The position numbers were made by a program, and so were the translations under genes. A model generated the notes under the pieces. The model saw only the letters and a list, made by a program, of their open reading frames with translations. It did no database searches and had not been told where the DNA came from. Below, piece after piece: positions 9,289 through 18,237 of a stretch of 64,000 nucleotides of DNA. Each line of letters begins with the position of its first letter. Within the stretch, counting starts at the first letter, position 1. The DNA comes from Streptomyces olivaceus. GTDB lineage: Bacteria > Actinomycetota > Actinomycetes > Streptomycetales > Streptomycetaceae. Where the stretch lies: NCBI RefSeq assembly GCF_000721235.1, contig NZ_JOFH01000023.1, positions 135,386-199,385 of the forward strand. Direction: 5' to 3'.

Positions 9289-10326
9289 TCAGCGCAGCGA
9301 TTCCCACAGGTCACCGGCGTCCGGCTCGTCCGCCACCACCCGGTTGGGGTCGGCGGGCGCGGGCAGCACCGGCATCGTCAGGGTGCGTACGTCGTCCGCC
9401 GCGAGGCCCCCGAGGCTGCGGCCGAGGTCCGTCAGCTCGCCCAGCGAGTCCAGGCCGGTGTCGGTGGTGAGGCTTCCGGTGGCCGCGTCGGCGACCTGGT
9501 ACAGCCGTGCCGGGTCGGTCAGCAGGTCGGTGGTGGAGACCTGCTCGAGGAGCGCCTTGACGAGGGTGTGCTGGAGCTCTATCCGGGCGAGGTCGCTGCC
9601 GCCCTGGAGCCCGTAGCGCGTACGGGCCAGTCCGAGGGCCTCGGTGCCGTCGAGGTGGTGGGTCCCGGCGTCCAGGTGCAGGTGGCTCCGGTCGTCGTCG
9701 ATGTCCACGTCCGTGGTGACCGTGACCCCGCCGAGGGCGTCGACCAGCTTCGCGAAACCGGAGAAGTCGATCTCGACGTAGTGGTCCATGCGGACGCCGG
9801 TGAGCGACTCGACGGTCTTCACCGCGCAGACCGGCCCGCCCAGTTCGTAGGCGGTGTTGAACATCGCACCGCTCGCCTGACGGGTCGTACCGCCGGACGG
9901 CAGCGGGCAGGACGGGCGGTGGACGAGGGTGTCGCGCGGGATGCTGACGACGGTGGCGGCGGTGCGGCCCGCGTCGAGGTGGACGACCATCGCCGTGTCG
10001 GAGCGGGCGCCGCCGCTGTCTCCGCCGCCCAGCTCCTGGTTCTCCTCGCCGCCGCGCGAGTCGGAGCCGAGCACCAGGAGGTTGAGCGCGCCGGTGGGCA
10101 CCGGGGACGCGGAGGGCGAGGCGGAGGGGGCGGCGGCGGGACGGGCGGGGCGGTCGTCACCGAGCGCGCCGTCGATGTCGACGCTCGTGATGTTGCCGTT
10201 GAGGTGCCAGTAGGCCCAGCCCGCCGCCGCGCACCCGAGCAGCAGGGCGCCGGCCAGGGCCAGGCCGGCCGCCCTCAGCCCCCTGGCACGGCCGCTCCGC
10301 TCGTCCCGCCCGCCCCGCGCCGCCAT
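9289..10326 (-). CDS. LytR-CpsA-Psr (LCP) family cell-wall ligase
   Basis: This 345-residue membrane-anchored protein has one N-terminal transmembrane segment (about residues 19-40), a Pro/Ala/Ser linker and an extracytoplasmic LCP domain. Family motifs are visible: LLVLGSDSRGG, ARSDTAMVVHLD, VSIPRDTLV, and the later TRYGLQGGSDLARIELQHTLVKAL. LCP enzymes transfer teichoic acids or other secondary polymers from undecaprenyl phosphate to peptidoglycan. The Arg and Asp residues that bind the lipid pyrophosphate are kept. The 190 bases upstream contain an AT-richer stretch (about 10380-10440) that probably holds the promoter, though I cannot assign it with certainty. Confidence 0.92.
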   Translation of the reverse strand: MAARGGRDERSGRARGLRAAGLALAGALLLGCAAAGWAYWHLNGNITSVDIDGALGDDRPARPAAAPSASPSASPVPTGALNLLVLGSDSRGGEENQELGGGDSGGARSDTAMVVHLDAGRTAATVVSIPRDTLVHRPSCPLPSGGTTRQASGAMFNTAYELGGPVCAVKTVESLTGVRMDHYVEIDFSGFAKLVDALGGVTVTTDVDIDDDRSHLHLDAGTHHLDGTEALGLARTRYGLQGGSDLARIELQHTLVKALLEQVSTTDLLTDPARLYQVADAATGSLTTDTGLDSLGELTDLGRSLGGLAADDVRTLTMPVLPAPADPNRVVADEPDAGDLWESLR

Positions 10327-10516
10327 GCGTCAGCCCCCGCCCGTGCCGTCCCGTTCGCGTCCCCACCCGGATGCCCCGGCGGAAAGAACGTAAGTCCGAT
10401 TTGTTGAAACAGAAACAGGCGGATCGGATTTCTGCCCAAATTCTCAGACTGGCGCGCTCGACGGGGCGGACTCGGCGGGGCGGATGCAACAGGCCGGAGG
10501 CGGCGGGCGGATCGGA

Positions 10517-11578
10517 TCAGGACGCGCGGCGCTCCCGCGGCGGTGCCGTGCTGCTGCGCACCTCCAGGCTGGTGGCCAGCTCCACCCGGGTCGCCGACGA
10601 AGAGCCGTTCTCCCGCCCGAGGTCGAGGACCAGCCGCGCTGCCGCCTCGGCCATCTCCATCAGCGGCTGCCGTACGGTCGTCAGCGGCGGCCCCACCCAG
10701 CGGGCCACCGGCAGGTCGTCGAACCCGACCACGCTCAGGTCGTCCGGGATGCGCAGCCCCAGCTCGCGGGCGGCCTCGTACAGCCCGAGCGCCTGCAGGT
10801 CGTTGCCGGCGAAGACGGCGGTCGGCCGGTCGGCGCGGCGCAGCAGCTCCAGGCCCTGCCGGTAGCCGGCCTCGTGGTGGAAGTCGCCGGTCAGGACCAG
10901 GTCGGGGTCGACGGGCAGACCGGCCGTCTCCAGCGCGGCCCGGTAGCCGTCGACACGGGCGCGGCTGCACATCATGCGGGTGGGTCCGCTGATCGCGCCG
11001 ATGCGGGTGTGGCCGAGTTCGACCAGGTGCCGGGTGGCGGCGAGACCGCCCTGCCAGTTGGTGGCGCCGATGGACGGCACGTCGACGCCCGGGTCGCCGG
11101 CCGGGTCCAGGACGACGAAGGGGATGGAGCGGCTGGTGAGCAGGGCCCGCTGGGACTCGTCGAGGCCGGACAGGACCAGGATCACGCCGTGCGGGCGGCG
11201 GGCTGCGACCTGGTCGGCCCAGGTCCGGCCGGGCGTGAGGCGGCCCGCGCTCTCGGAGAGCACGACGCTGAGGCCGGTGTCGCGCGCCACGTTCTCCACG
11301 CCCCGGATGACCTCCATCGCCCAGGCGCTCTCCAGCTCGTGGAAGACGAGGTCGATCAGGGGCGAGCGGGTCGACTCGGCCCGCCTGCGCCGGTAGCCGT
11401 GGGTCCGCAGCAGGTCCTCCACGCGGGCCCGGGTGGACGGGGCGACGTCGGCGCGTCCGTTGAGCACCTTCGAAACAGTCGGCGCCGACACACCGGCCTC
11501 GCGCGCGATCTCGGCGAGGGTCGCGGTCTGCGCGGACCGCTTTCGCGTCCGGGTTTCAGCGGGCTGCGGGGATGTCAT
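10517..11578 (-). CDS. LacI-family transcriptional regulator
   Basis: This 353-residue repressor has an N-terminal helix-turn-helix (TLAEIAREAGVSAPTVSKVLNGRADVAPSTRARV, about residues 20-53) and a periplasmic-binding-like effector domain from about residue 75. I start at the ATG at 11578; an upstream in-frame GTG would add an arginine-rich tail not seen in the family. The effector is presumably a sugar but no transport or catabolic gene is adjacent, so the regulon must lie elsewhere. A 13-bp palindrome lies 79 bp upstream. Confidence 0.93.
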   Translation of the reverse strand: MTSPQPAETRTRKRSAQTATLAEIAREAGVSAPTVSKVLNGRADVAPSTRARVEDLLRTHGYRRRRAESTRSPLIDLVFHELESAWAMEVIRGVENVARDTGLSVVLSESAGRLTPGRTWADQVAARRPHGVILVLSGLDESQRALLTSRSIPFVVLDPAGDPGVDVPSIGATNWQGGLAATRHLVELGHTRIGAISGPTRMMCSRARVDGYRAALETAGLPVDPDLVLTGDFHHEAGYRQGLELLRRADRPTAVFAGNDLQALGLYEAARELGLRIPDDLSVVGFDDLPVARWVGPPLTTVRQPLMEMAEAAARLVLDLGRENGSSSATRVELATSLEVRSSTAPPRERRAS

Positions 11579-11656
11579 GACGGCGATCGTAACCCTGCGG
11601 GCCGACGGGGCTGAAGCCCTCGGCCGCCGAGAGCATCTAAACATTCGCTATGGAGA

Positions 11657-11669
11657 TCGAAATATTCGA
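11657..11669. promoter_or_regulatory. Possible operator palindrome upstream of the LacI-type gene
   Basis: TCGAA-ATA-TTCGA is a perfect 5-bp-arm inverted repeat in an AT-rich patch (11636-11670) of otherwise GC-rich DNA. It lies between the LacI-family start and the 3' end of the VMAP operon. It could be an autoregulatory site, but lacks the central CG usual for LacI-family operators. Confidence 0.3.
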
Positions 11670-11684
11670 ACCTCGCCGTCGGGG

Positions 11685-14600
11685 TCAGTCGTCCCGCATC
11701 GTCTGTTCGGCCAGCCGCAGGAACGCCTCCGTCGTGGCCGGCCGCAGCCGGCGCAGCTCCCAGTGGGGAGACTGCAGGGCCGGGTCGAAGGGCACGCGCA
11801 CGACCTGCTCGGGCTCGACGCGCAGCCGCTCGGCGAACGTCTGCGGCAGCTCGCCCCCCATCGGCCCGCGGAGGTCGGTGGCGACGACGAGGGCCCGGCG
11901 CGCGAGCTCCTGACGGCCGTCGCCGCGGAGGACGGCGAGGATGCGCACGGCGGCGTCGAGCAGCCACTCCTCGGTGCTGCAGCACAGGATCAGCCGGTCG
12001 GTGTGGTCGAGTACGGCGGTGGCCGAACCGTCGAGCCGCAGCGGCGCCCAGTCGGTGAGGACGAACGGGTAGTGGTGCGCCGTTTGCGCCAGGACATGCG
12101 CGTACTCCTGCTGGTGGGCCGGGTTGGGGCTGAAGTGCCCCCCGCGATGGGCCACCACTTCGAGGCCGGACGGCAGCCGGGTGGTGCGGGCGCGGATCTC
12201 CTCGTAGGCCGGGGTGGGCGACAGGGCCGCCAGGTCCCGTACGACGGCCGGGTTGCGGCGGGTGAGGAAGGCGTCCAGCGAGCCCTCGGAGGCGGATCCG
12301 TCGAGGGCCAGGACGGGTTCGCCGCGCGCGGCGGCCAGGAGCGAGCCGAGCACCATCGTGGTCGTGGCCCGTCCGCTGTAGTGGTAGGCGCCGATCAGGG
12401 TGAGGCGCCTGCTGTGCGGCACGGGCGCCCGCAGCCGCTCCAGGCGGTTCTGGGCCTCCTTGCGGGCGGCGCCGAAGCGCGGCAGCCGCAGGACGGGGCG
12501 CGGGGCACCGGCGTCCGGCGGGGGCGGGGTGAGCGGCACGCGGGCGGCGGGGCCGTCCCCGCCCGCGCGCGGGCGGGCCCCGTCCAGGTGGAGACGGGTG
12601 CGGGCCACGTACCGGGCGAGGAGTTCGGCGACCTCGGCCGCGGTGGGCCGCACGGCCGGGTCCGGGTCCACGCAGCGCAGCACGAGGCGCCGCAGCTGCT
12701 CCCAGGTGTCGCCCTGCCACAGGTGCATGCCCTCCGGCAGGGCCGGCATGTCCCAGCCCGCCTTGCTGCTGATGACCTGGAGCAGCTCCCCCAGCGCCCG
12801 TACGTTGTCCTCGCGGGTGGGGGCGGCGCCCGAGCCCAGGTACGCGCCGTCGACGGCGCAGTCCGACAGGTCGCCGAGGACGACGGTGCGGCGCAGGACG
12901 TACACGCTGTCGGCGTCCAGGGTGGCGGGCACGAGGTTGTCGAGGTGGCACAGGGCGACCGCGTTGGCGAGGTAGCAGGACACGAGCAGGCCCTGCAGGA
13001 TGTCGAAGGGGGCCCTGCCGTCGGTCAGGGCCCGGCCGAAGATCTCCGCGAGCCTCGGCGGCTGCGCGTCGGGCGCCGCCGCGTCCGCGATCGGCGTCAT
13101 GGCGAGCCAGGGCGGGGAGTCCTGGAGCCCGGTGGCGAGCAGCACCGGCGCGTACTGGCCCTGCAGTCGGCCCAGCGCCTCGGCCTCCACCGCGACGAGC
13201 CCGGCGTTGACGGCGGGCAGGTCCGGGCGCGGCACCCGGAGCACGGCCTCCTGGCCCCGGGCGTCGACGCCCCGGTAGACGAGCGTGCGCCGCCCGCGCC
13301 GACGGCCGCGCAGCTCGTACCCCCCGATGCGGCGCGGGTCGTCCTCGGTGAGCGGGTCCCAGTCGTCGGTGCCGGCGTCGGCGCCGGCGGTGCTCCGCGT
13401 ACCGGCACCGGTCGCGGAGGGCGCCCCGCCGAGCGACACCCCGAACCGGGCGAGCAGCCTGCGCTCGACCCGCGTGAACGGCTGCTGGGAGCCGGGCAGC
13501 GTGTCGGAGCCGTCGGGATGGAGCAGCCAGGCCGGGAAGTCCGGCGAGTTTCCGGCCAGTTCCTCCAGGCGGCGCCCGATCCGGCGGCCGGTGCGCAGCA
13601 GTTCGGCCTGCGGGACCGCGTCCAGCAGTACGGCCTTGGAGGTGTCGGAGAAGTCGAACACCCGGTGTTTGGCGGGCAGCGGGCCCGACACGGGCGCCGG
13701 GTGCGGGCGGACCAGGCCGCCGAGGAACACCTCCGCGAGGTGGGAGGTCGTGGCCGGCCAGGGCACCGCCGTCTGCACCAGCCGCATCACGGGCACGGAC
13801 AGCGGGGCCACCGCCGCGAGGTGGGCGGCCAGGCGGTACGCCTCCGGGGTCGCCGCGTCCCGGAAGTGCTGGGCGCTGCTCAGGTCCCGCGCGGGGGCGA
13901 CGGCGTCGTACCGGTCGGGGCCGGCCAGCAGCGGCAGTTCCACGGTGGTGCCCGGCGAGGCGAGCAGCCGGGCCCAGACGCCGAGGGAGCCGGCGGTGGG
14001 TTCGAGGACGGGGACCGGGATGTCGTCGAAGTGGCTCAGCTCCGGCGGCAGCACCGGGTCGACGACCTTCCAGGAGGTGTTGGCGCCGCCGACCCGCCGG
14101 GTGGTGGCCTGCCAGCGTTCGGCCGCTATGCCGGAGGCCCCCCACATGTCCGGCGGCAGCGTGTGCAGGACGGCGGCGGGACCGCGCGCCGCCCGCTCGG
14201 CGAGCAGCGCGTGCATCGCGCCGGAGCGCCACGCCGGGCCCATGCCGTCGCTGACGACGAGCAGCAGGGTGCGGCCGGAGGGGTCGTTGACGGTACTCAG
14301 CGGCAGTTCGGTGCTGCCGGAGCCGAACGGCCTGGCGTGCAGGCGGGGCCCCGACGCGCTGCGCGTGTCCAGGCCGAGGACGCGGGTGACCGCGAAGGCG
14401 CCCAGGCGTTCGAGCAGGGTCCGCAGTTCGGTGCCCAGGCGGTGCCAGAGCAGCATCGACAGGCCGTCGTCGACGAGCAGCACGAGATCGAGCCAGCGTT
14501 CGCGCACCGGTCGTTCCACCACGTCGGGCAGATGGGTCTCGGCGAGCTGGGCGGCCGTGCGGTCCTCGTCGATCTCCGTGCGGTGACGGCTGTCGTGGCG

Positions 14601-15137
14601 GCGGCGCAGCGGTCTGAGCGACCGTCCGAGTGCCAGCTCGCCGCCGAGCGCCTTCTCCTCCGGGACGCGCACCGGCAGGGCCCGCCGGGGCTCGTGGCCG
14701 GCGGACGCGAACCGTGGCGAGGGCTCGGGGGCGTGCCGGGCCCCCGCGTGCAGCGTGGTGGGGCTGGTGAGGTCCGGCAGGTCGGGGTCGCCGGGCTCGG
14801 ACGTCCGCTGCTGCGGAACGGGCCTCTCGGGCGTGTCGGGGCCGTCGGCCGGCGGGGGCTGCTGCGTACGGTCGGGTACCTGGCGGTGCAGGGGCGCCTC
14901 GGCCCCCGCGGGCAGCCGCCGCGCGAGCCACAGCACGTCGAGCAGCTGACCGGCGTCCAGATCCACCCGGCACCCGCCGAGCAGCCGCAGCACCTCGCCG
15001 AGTCGCTCGCCTCCGCCGGGCCGCCGGCCTCCGGAGGGCGCACCTCCCTCGGCGAACTGCTCGCCCCCGACCGGCCGTTCACCCCCGGCGGGCCGCTCGC
15101 CCTCCGTGAACCCCTCTCCCCCGACCGGCACGGTCAC
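11685..15137 (-). CDS. SAV_2336-type vWA protein fused to pseudokinase and MinD-like domains (VMAP system component)
   Basis: This 1150-residue multidomain cytoplasmic protein has four parts. A linker-rich N-terminus contains the LWLARRL helix at about residues 65-75. A vWA-like SAV_2336 domain spans about 215-560, with a degenerate metal site VDDGLS. A protein-kinase-like domain spans about 604-845 and has HLD (731-733) but lacks the glycine loop, the VAIK lysine and DFG, so it is probably a pseudokinase. A ParA/MinD-like domain follows from about 911, with a deviant P-loop around 917-927. It is the last gene of the operon; its GTG start overlaps the MoxR stop as GTGA. In the VMAP model, vWA and MoxR proteins regulate the protease. 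The fusion with kinase-like and MinD-like modules suggests a scaffold or sensor; this is inference. Confidence 0.8.
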   Translation of the reverse strand: MTVPVGGEGFTEGERPAGGERPVGGEQFAEGGAPSGGRRPGGGERLGEVLRLLGGCRVDLDAGQLLDVLWLARRLPAGAEAPLHRQVPDRTQQPPPADGPDTPERPVPQQRTSEPGDPDLPDLTSPTTLHAGARHAPEPSPRFASAGHEPRRALPVRVPEEKALGGELALGRSLRPLRRRHDSRHRTEIDEDRTAAQLAETHLPDVVERPVRERWLDLVLLVDDGLSMLLWHRLGTELRTLLERLGAFAVTRVLGLDTRSASGPRLHARPFGSGSTELPLSTVNDPSGRTLLLVVSDGMGPAWRSGAMHALLAERAARGPAAVLHTLPPDMWGASGIAAERWQATTRRVGGANTSWKVVDPVLPPELSHFDDIPVPVLEPTAGSLGVWARLLASPGTTVELPLLAGPDRYDAVAPARDLSSAQHFRDAATPEAYRLAAHLAAVAPLSVPVMRLVQTAVPWPATTSHLAEVFLGGLVRPHPAPVSGPLPAKHRVFDFSDTSKAVLLDAVPQAELLRTGRRIGRRLEELAGNSPDFPAWLLHPDGSDTLPGSQQPFTRVERRLLARFGVSLGGAPSATGAGTRSTAGADAGTDDWDPLTEDDPRRIGGYELRGRRRGRRTLVYRGVDARGQEAVLRVPRPDLPAVNAGLVAVEAEALGRLQGQYAPVLLATGLQDSPPWLAMTPIADAAAPDAQPPRLAEIFGRALTDGRAPFDILQGLLVSCYLANAVALCHLDNLVPATLDADSVYVLRRTVVLGDLSDCAVDGAYLGSGAAPTREDNVRALGELLQVISSKAGWDMPALPEGMHLWQGDTWEQLRRLVLRCVDPDPAVRPTAAEVAELLARYVARTRLHLDGARPRAGGDGPAARVPLTPPPPDAGAPRPVLRLPRFGAARKEAQNRLERLRAPVPHSRRLTLIGAYHYSGRATTTMVLGSLLAAARGEPVLALDGSASEGSLDAFLTRRNPAVVRDLAALSPTPAYEEIRARTTRLPSGLEVVAHRGGHFSPNPAHQQEYAHVLAQTAHHYPFVLTDWAPLRLDGSATAVLDHTDRLILCCSTEEWLLDAAVRILAVLRGDGRQELARRALVVATDLRGPMGGELPQTFAERLRVEPEQVVRVPFDPALQSPHWELRRLRPATTEAFLRLAEQTMRDD

Positions 15138-16093
15138 ATCGCCCCGGTGAGCTGGTGCAGTACGGCGTCCAGCAGCCCCTCCGCGTCCAGGTCGACGCCG
15201 CCGGTGCGCAGGAACACCGCGTTGAGCAGCTGGTCGGTGGCGAGTTCACCCAGGGCGCGGCGCCGCAGGAACGCCTCTATCAGGTCGTCCGCCTCCCGCA
15301 TCGCCTCCTCGCCGAGGTGGGCGGCGACGATGGTGCGCAGCCGGTCCTCGTCGGGCAGCGGCAGGTCGAGCCGCAGGCAGCGGCGGAGGAAGGCGGGCGG
15401 GAAGTCGCGCTCGCCGTTGCTGGTGATGACGACGACCGGGAACTCGGCGCACTGCACGAGCCCCTGGTGCACGTGCACGGTGCCCCGGTGGTCGTGGGTC
15501 TGCACGTCGACGTCGGCCATGTCCTCGGGCAGCCGGGTCAGTTCGGGGATGTCGAAGAAGCCCTCTTCGAAGACGGTGAGCAGGTCGTTCGGCAGGTCGA
15601 CGTCGCCCTTGTCCATCTCGTCGATGAGCAGGCAGCGGGGGACGGTCGAGGGCACCAGGGCGGTGCCGAGCGGGCCGAGCCGGACGAAGGTGCCGATGGA
15701 CGGCTCGCGTTCGCCGCGGTCCCGGCTGAGGGTGGTCTCGCGCAGCCGGCCGATGGCGTCGTACTGGTACAGCGCGTCCTTGACGGTGGAGCGGCTGTTG
15801 ACGGGCCAGCGCAGCAGCTCGCCCAGGCTCAGTTCGTGGGTGACGGCGCGGGCGAGGGAGGACTTGCCGGTGCCGGCCGGCCCGGTCACCAGCAGCGGAC
15901 GGCGCAGGTGCAGCGCCGCGTTGACGACGTCGGCGTGCTGCGGGGCGATGACGTAGGGCAGTTCCGGGCGCAGCGACCGCGTGGGGACGAAGCGCCGCCA
16001 CGGTGGTGCCGAGGGGAGGGCGACGGGCCGGGGCGTGCCGTCGCCGCGGAACAGGCGCCACTCCGCGTTGTCTGCGTCGGCAGCGGATGTCAT
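15134..16093 (-). CDS. MoxR-type AAA+ ATPase (VMAP system component)
   Basis: This 319-residue AAA+ ATPase has Walker A GPAGTGKSS (residues 71-79), Walker B LLIDEMDK (about 155-162), a sensor-1 TSN and an arginine-finger region AFLRRC, all intact. The MoxR group assembles into hexamers that remodel partner proteins, often with a vWA protein, and here the next gene encodes one. The start ATG overlaps the stop of the trypsin-VMAP-C gene (ATGA), and its own stop overlaps the vWA gene (GTGA), so synthesis of the three proteins is probably coupled. It likely senses or unlocks the protease effector. Confidence 0.88.
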   Translation of the reverse strand: MTSAADADNAEWRLFRGDGTPRPVALPSAPPWRRFVPTRSLRPELPYVIAPQHADVVNAALHLRRPLLVTGPAGTGKSSLARAVTHELSLGELLRWPVNSRSTVKDALYQYDAIGRLRETTLSRDRGEREPSIGTFVRLGPLGTALVPSTVPRCLLIDEMDKGDVDLPNDLLTVFEEGFFDIPELTRLPEDMADVDVQTHDHRGTVHVHQGLVQCAEFPVVVITSNGERDFPPAFLRRCLRLDLPLPDEDRLRTIVAAHLGEEAMREADDLIEAFLRRRALGELATDQLLNAVFLRTGGVDLDAEGLLDAVLHQLTGAM

Positions 16094-18234
16094 GTGCTCT
16101 CCTGGGGCTCGGTCAGGTGCAGGCGGGGCACGGTGCGGTCGGCGTCCGCCCAGGCGAGTACCGGGCGTCCGGGGTAGTCGGGCGGGCTGGCCTTGGCGCC
16201 CGCGCGGTAGTCGCGTACGCCGTCGGGCATCTCGCGGGTGGCCACCTCCGCCAGGTGGCGGACGGTGTGTGCGGCACCGTCGCGGCCCCGGTCCCACACC
16301 ACTACCGGTATGCCCAGCGCGAGGCAGGTCTGCACGATGCCGTCCCGCGTGCCGGGCGGTACGTCCACACAGACGCGCACGGTGTCGAGTTGGTTGACCA
16401 GCCGGGAGTAGATGGTGTCCCGGTCCATGGTCTCGGAGACGACGAAGGTCTTGCCCGAGTCGAGCCGGTTCCAGCGGCTGCGCCAGTGCTTCGTGAAACG
16501 GCCGTGTCTGCGCAGGAGTTCGGGGCAGTGCACGACCAGGGGGAACTCGACGCCGAGGACACCGGGCACCAGCGCGTCCGGGTCGCGCGCGGTCCACTCG
16601 TCGACGGGGAGGTTGAGGCCGGCCCGGTCCACCAGGACCTCGACGAGGGGCGGGCGTTCGTCCTCGGCGGGCGGGGTGAGGGAGTCGAGCACCCGCAGCA
16701 CCTCGCGGGCCGCCTCCGCCGCGGAGTACGAGCGCACGCTGTCCGTGGAGACCTGGCGCGGCCCGGCACCCTCGTCGCACCAGATCCGCAGCCGGTGGCG
16801 GCCCTGTCCGGCGGGGTTGACCTGGACCAGCACACGGACGCGGGCCGCCCGAGCCCGCAGCGCCCGCATCCACTCCTGGGCGTCGGAGCGGCGTTCGCCG
16901 AGCGCGGCGCGTTCGATGCCGAGCCGGGTCGCCACGCCGTCCGCCCACAGCCGCAGCTCGGCCCGTCGGGGACCGCACAGGGCGCCGACGTACTCCATCA
17001 CCCGCAGCAGCGCCGGGACCCTGCGCTCGCCGCCGGCCGCGTGGCCGTCGCCGGGCAGCGCCTCCAGGTGGTCGAGGAGGGCCTCCGGGGTGTCTCCGCC
17101 GGGCATGGCCGCCAGGTGCGGGAGGGCGGCCCGTACCGCCTCGGGGAACCGTGCGAGCACTGCGGGCTCCATCATGCGCAGGTGCTTGCGCAGGGCCGTG
17201 TGCTCCTGCGGGGACAGCAGTTTGGGAACGCGGGACAGCCCGCCCGCGGCCAGCACCCGGTCGGCTTCCTGCGGGGCGCTGCGCCGCAGGTTCCCCGCCA
17301 GCGCCGCGAGGGCCCTGGGGTGGGTGAGGAGGAACGTCGCGAACTCGTCCGGCGTGGGCGGGGTGACGGCGCTGCCGGACCCGACCCCGCAGGACCGGGC
17401 CAGCCGCTGGGCGCCCGCCACGCGGCTGCTCGGCGACGGGAAGATGTCCTCGATCGCCTCCGTCAGCAGCAGGAGGGCGGGGTCGTCCGGGTCGGGCGAC
17501 GCCGGTGCGGCGCCGTCCAGCAGGCCCAGTGGGCGCAGTTCGTCCTGGACGCGCTGCCAGGGCACGCCCCAGCTGCGCCGCACCAGGTGCTGGGGGCTGT
17601 ACGGGAGCGGGGCGCCGTTGTCCCGGCGCCGGGGCGGCATGAAGTGGGCCACGACCAGTCCGACCACGGCGTGCTCCGCGCCGCACCACAGCGGGCCACC
17701 GCTGTAGCCGGGGCCGACCGCCATGCCGGTGGGGGCGCCGTCCAGGTAGGCCCGGGCGCCGACGGGCTCGTGGACGGTGAGGCGGGCGTAGGTGGCCGCC
17801 TCGGCGCTGCCGTGCCAGGCCACCACCTGCTGGCCCGCCGCCATGCCCGTGAGCCGGGGGCCGGCGGGCAGTCCACCGGGCGGGCCGTCGACCCGGAGCA
17901 CGGCGAGGTCGCCGAGCCATTCGCCGGCTTCCGGCGGCACCGGACCGCCGCCGGGGGCGCGCGGGGCGATCCAGTGGGCGACGCGGGCGAAGAAGCGCCG
18001 TGCGCCGCCCGCGTCGTCGGCGATCTCGACGACGACCTCGTCCAGGGCGGGTGTCCGTGCCTCCAGCAGGGGTCTGTCCAGAGCGGCGTTGACCACGTGG
18101 GCGCAGGTCAGCACGGTGTCGCCGCCGAGTACGAAGCCGGCGCCGACGGTCCTGCCGTTCTCGGCGCCGCGTACGGTCACGACATGGCGGGCGGGATCGC
18201 CGGCACCGTCCCCCGCGGTTCCGAACCATCCCAC
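16090..18234 (-). CDS. Trypsin-like serine protease with VMAP-C domain (VMAP system effector)
   Basis: This 714-residue protein has an N-terminal trypsin/Deg-like domain (about 1-240). The complete catalytic triad is visible: His46 in TCAHVV, Asp109 in GDLAVL and Ser178 in GYSGGP. No signal peptide precedes it, so the protease acts inside the cell. A helical middle region (about 250-420) resembles the VMAP middle/effector-associated part. The C-terminal 280 residues fit the vWA-MoxR-associated protein C-terminal (VMAP-C) domain, with LPVDEW and WRSRWNRL segments. By the published comparative-genomic model, VMAP couples the ATPase/vWA switch to an effector, here a protease that may cleave host proteins after phage attack. 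That role is untested here. Confidence 0.85.
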   Translation of the reverse strand: MGWFGTAGDGAGDPARHVVTVRGAENGRTVGAGFVLGGDTVLTCAHVVNAALDRPLLEARTPALDEVVVEIADDAGGARRFFARVAHWIAPRAPGGGPVPPEAGEWLGDLAVLRVDGPPGGLPAGPRLTGMAAGQQVVAWHGSAEAATYARLTVHEPVGARAYLDGAPTGMAVGPGYSGGPLWCGAEHAVVGLVVAHFMPPRRRDNGAPLPYSPQHLVRRSWGVPWQRVQDELRPLGLLDGAAPASPDPDDPALLLLTEAIEDIFPSPSSRVAGAQRLARSCGVGSGSAVTPPTPDEFATFLLTHPRALAALAGNLRRSAPQEADRVLAAGGLSRVPKLLSPQEHTALRKHLRMMEPAVLARFPEAVRAALPHLAAMPGGDTPEALLDHLEALPGDGHAAGGERRVPALLRVMEYVGALCGPRRAELRLWADGVATRLGIERAALGERRSDAQEWMRALRARAARVRVLVQVNPAGQGRHRLRIWCDEGAGPRQVSTDSVRSYSAAEAAREVLRVLDSLTPPAEDERPPLVEVLVDRAGLNLPVDEWTARDPDALVPGVLGVEFPLVVHCPELLRRHGRFTKHWRSRWNRLDSGKTFVVSETMDRDTIYSRLVNQLDTVRVCVDVPPGTRDGIVQTCLALGIPVVVWDRGRDGAAHTVRHLAEVATREMPDGVRDYRAGAKASPPDYPGRPVLAWADADRTVPRLHLTEPQEST

Positions 18235-18237
18235 GCG

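Noticed and set aside
11433..15956. A 1507-codon plus-strand frame across the VMAP operon
   Set aside because: It is antisense to two proteins with clear conserved domains and has itself no recognisable motif.
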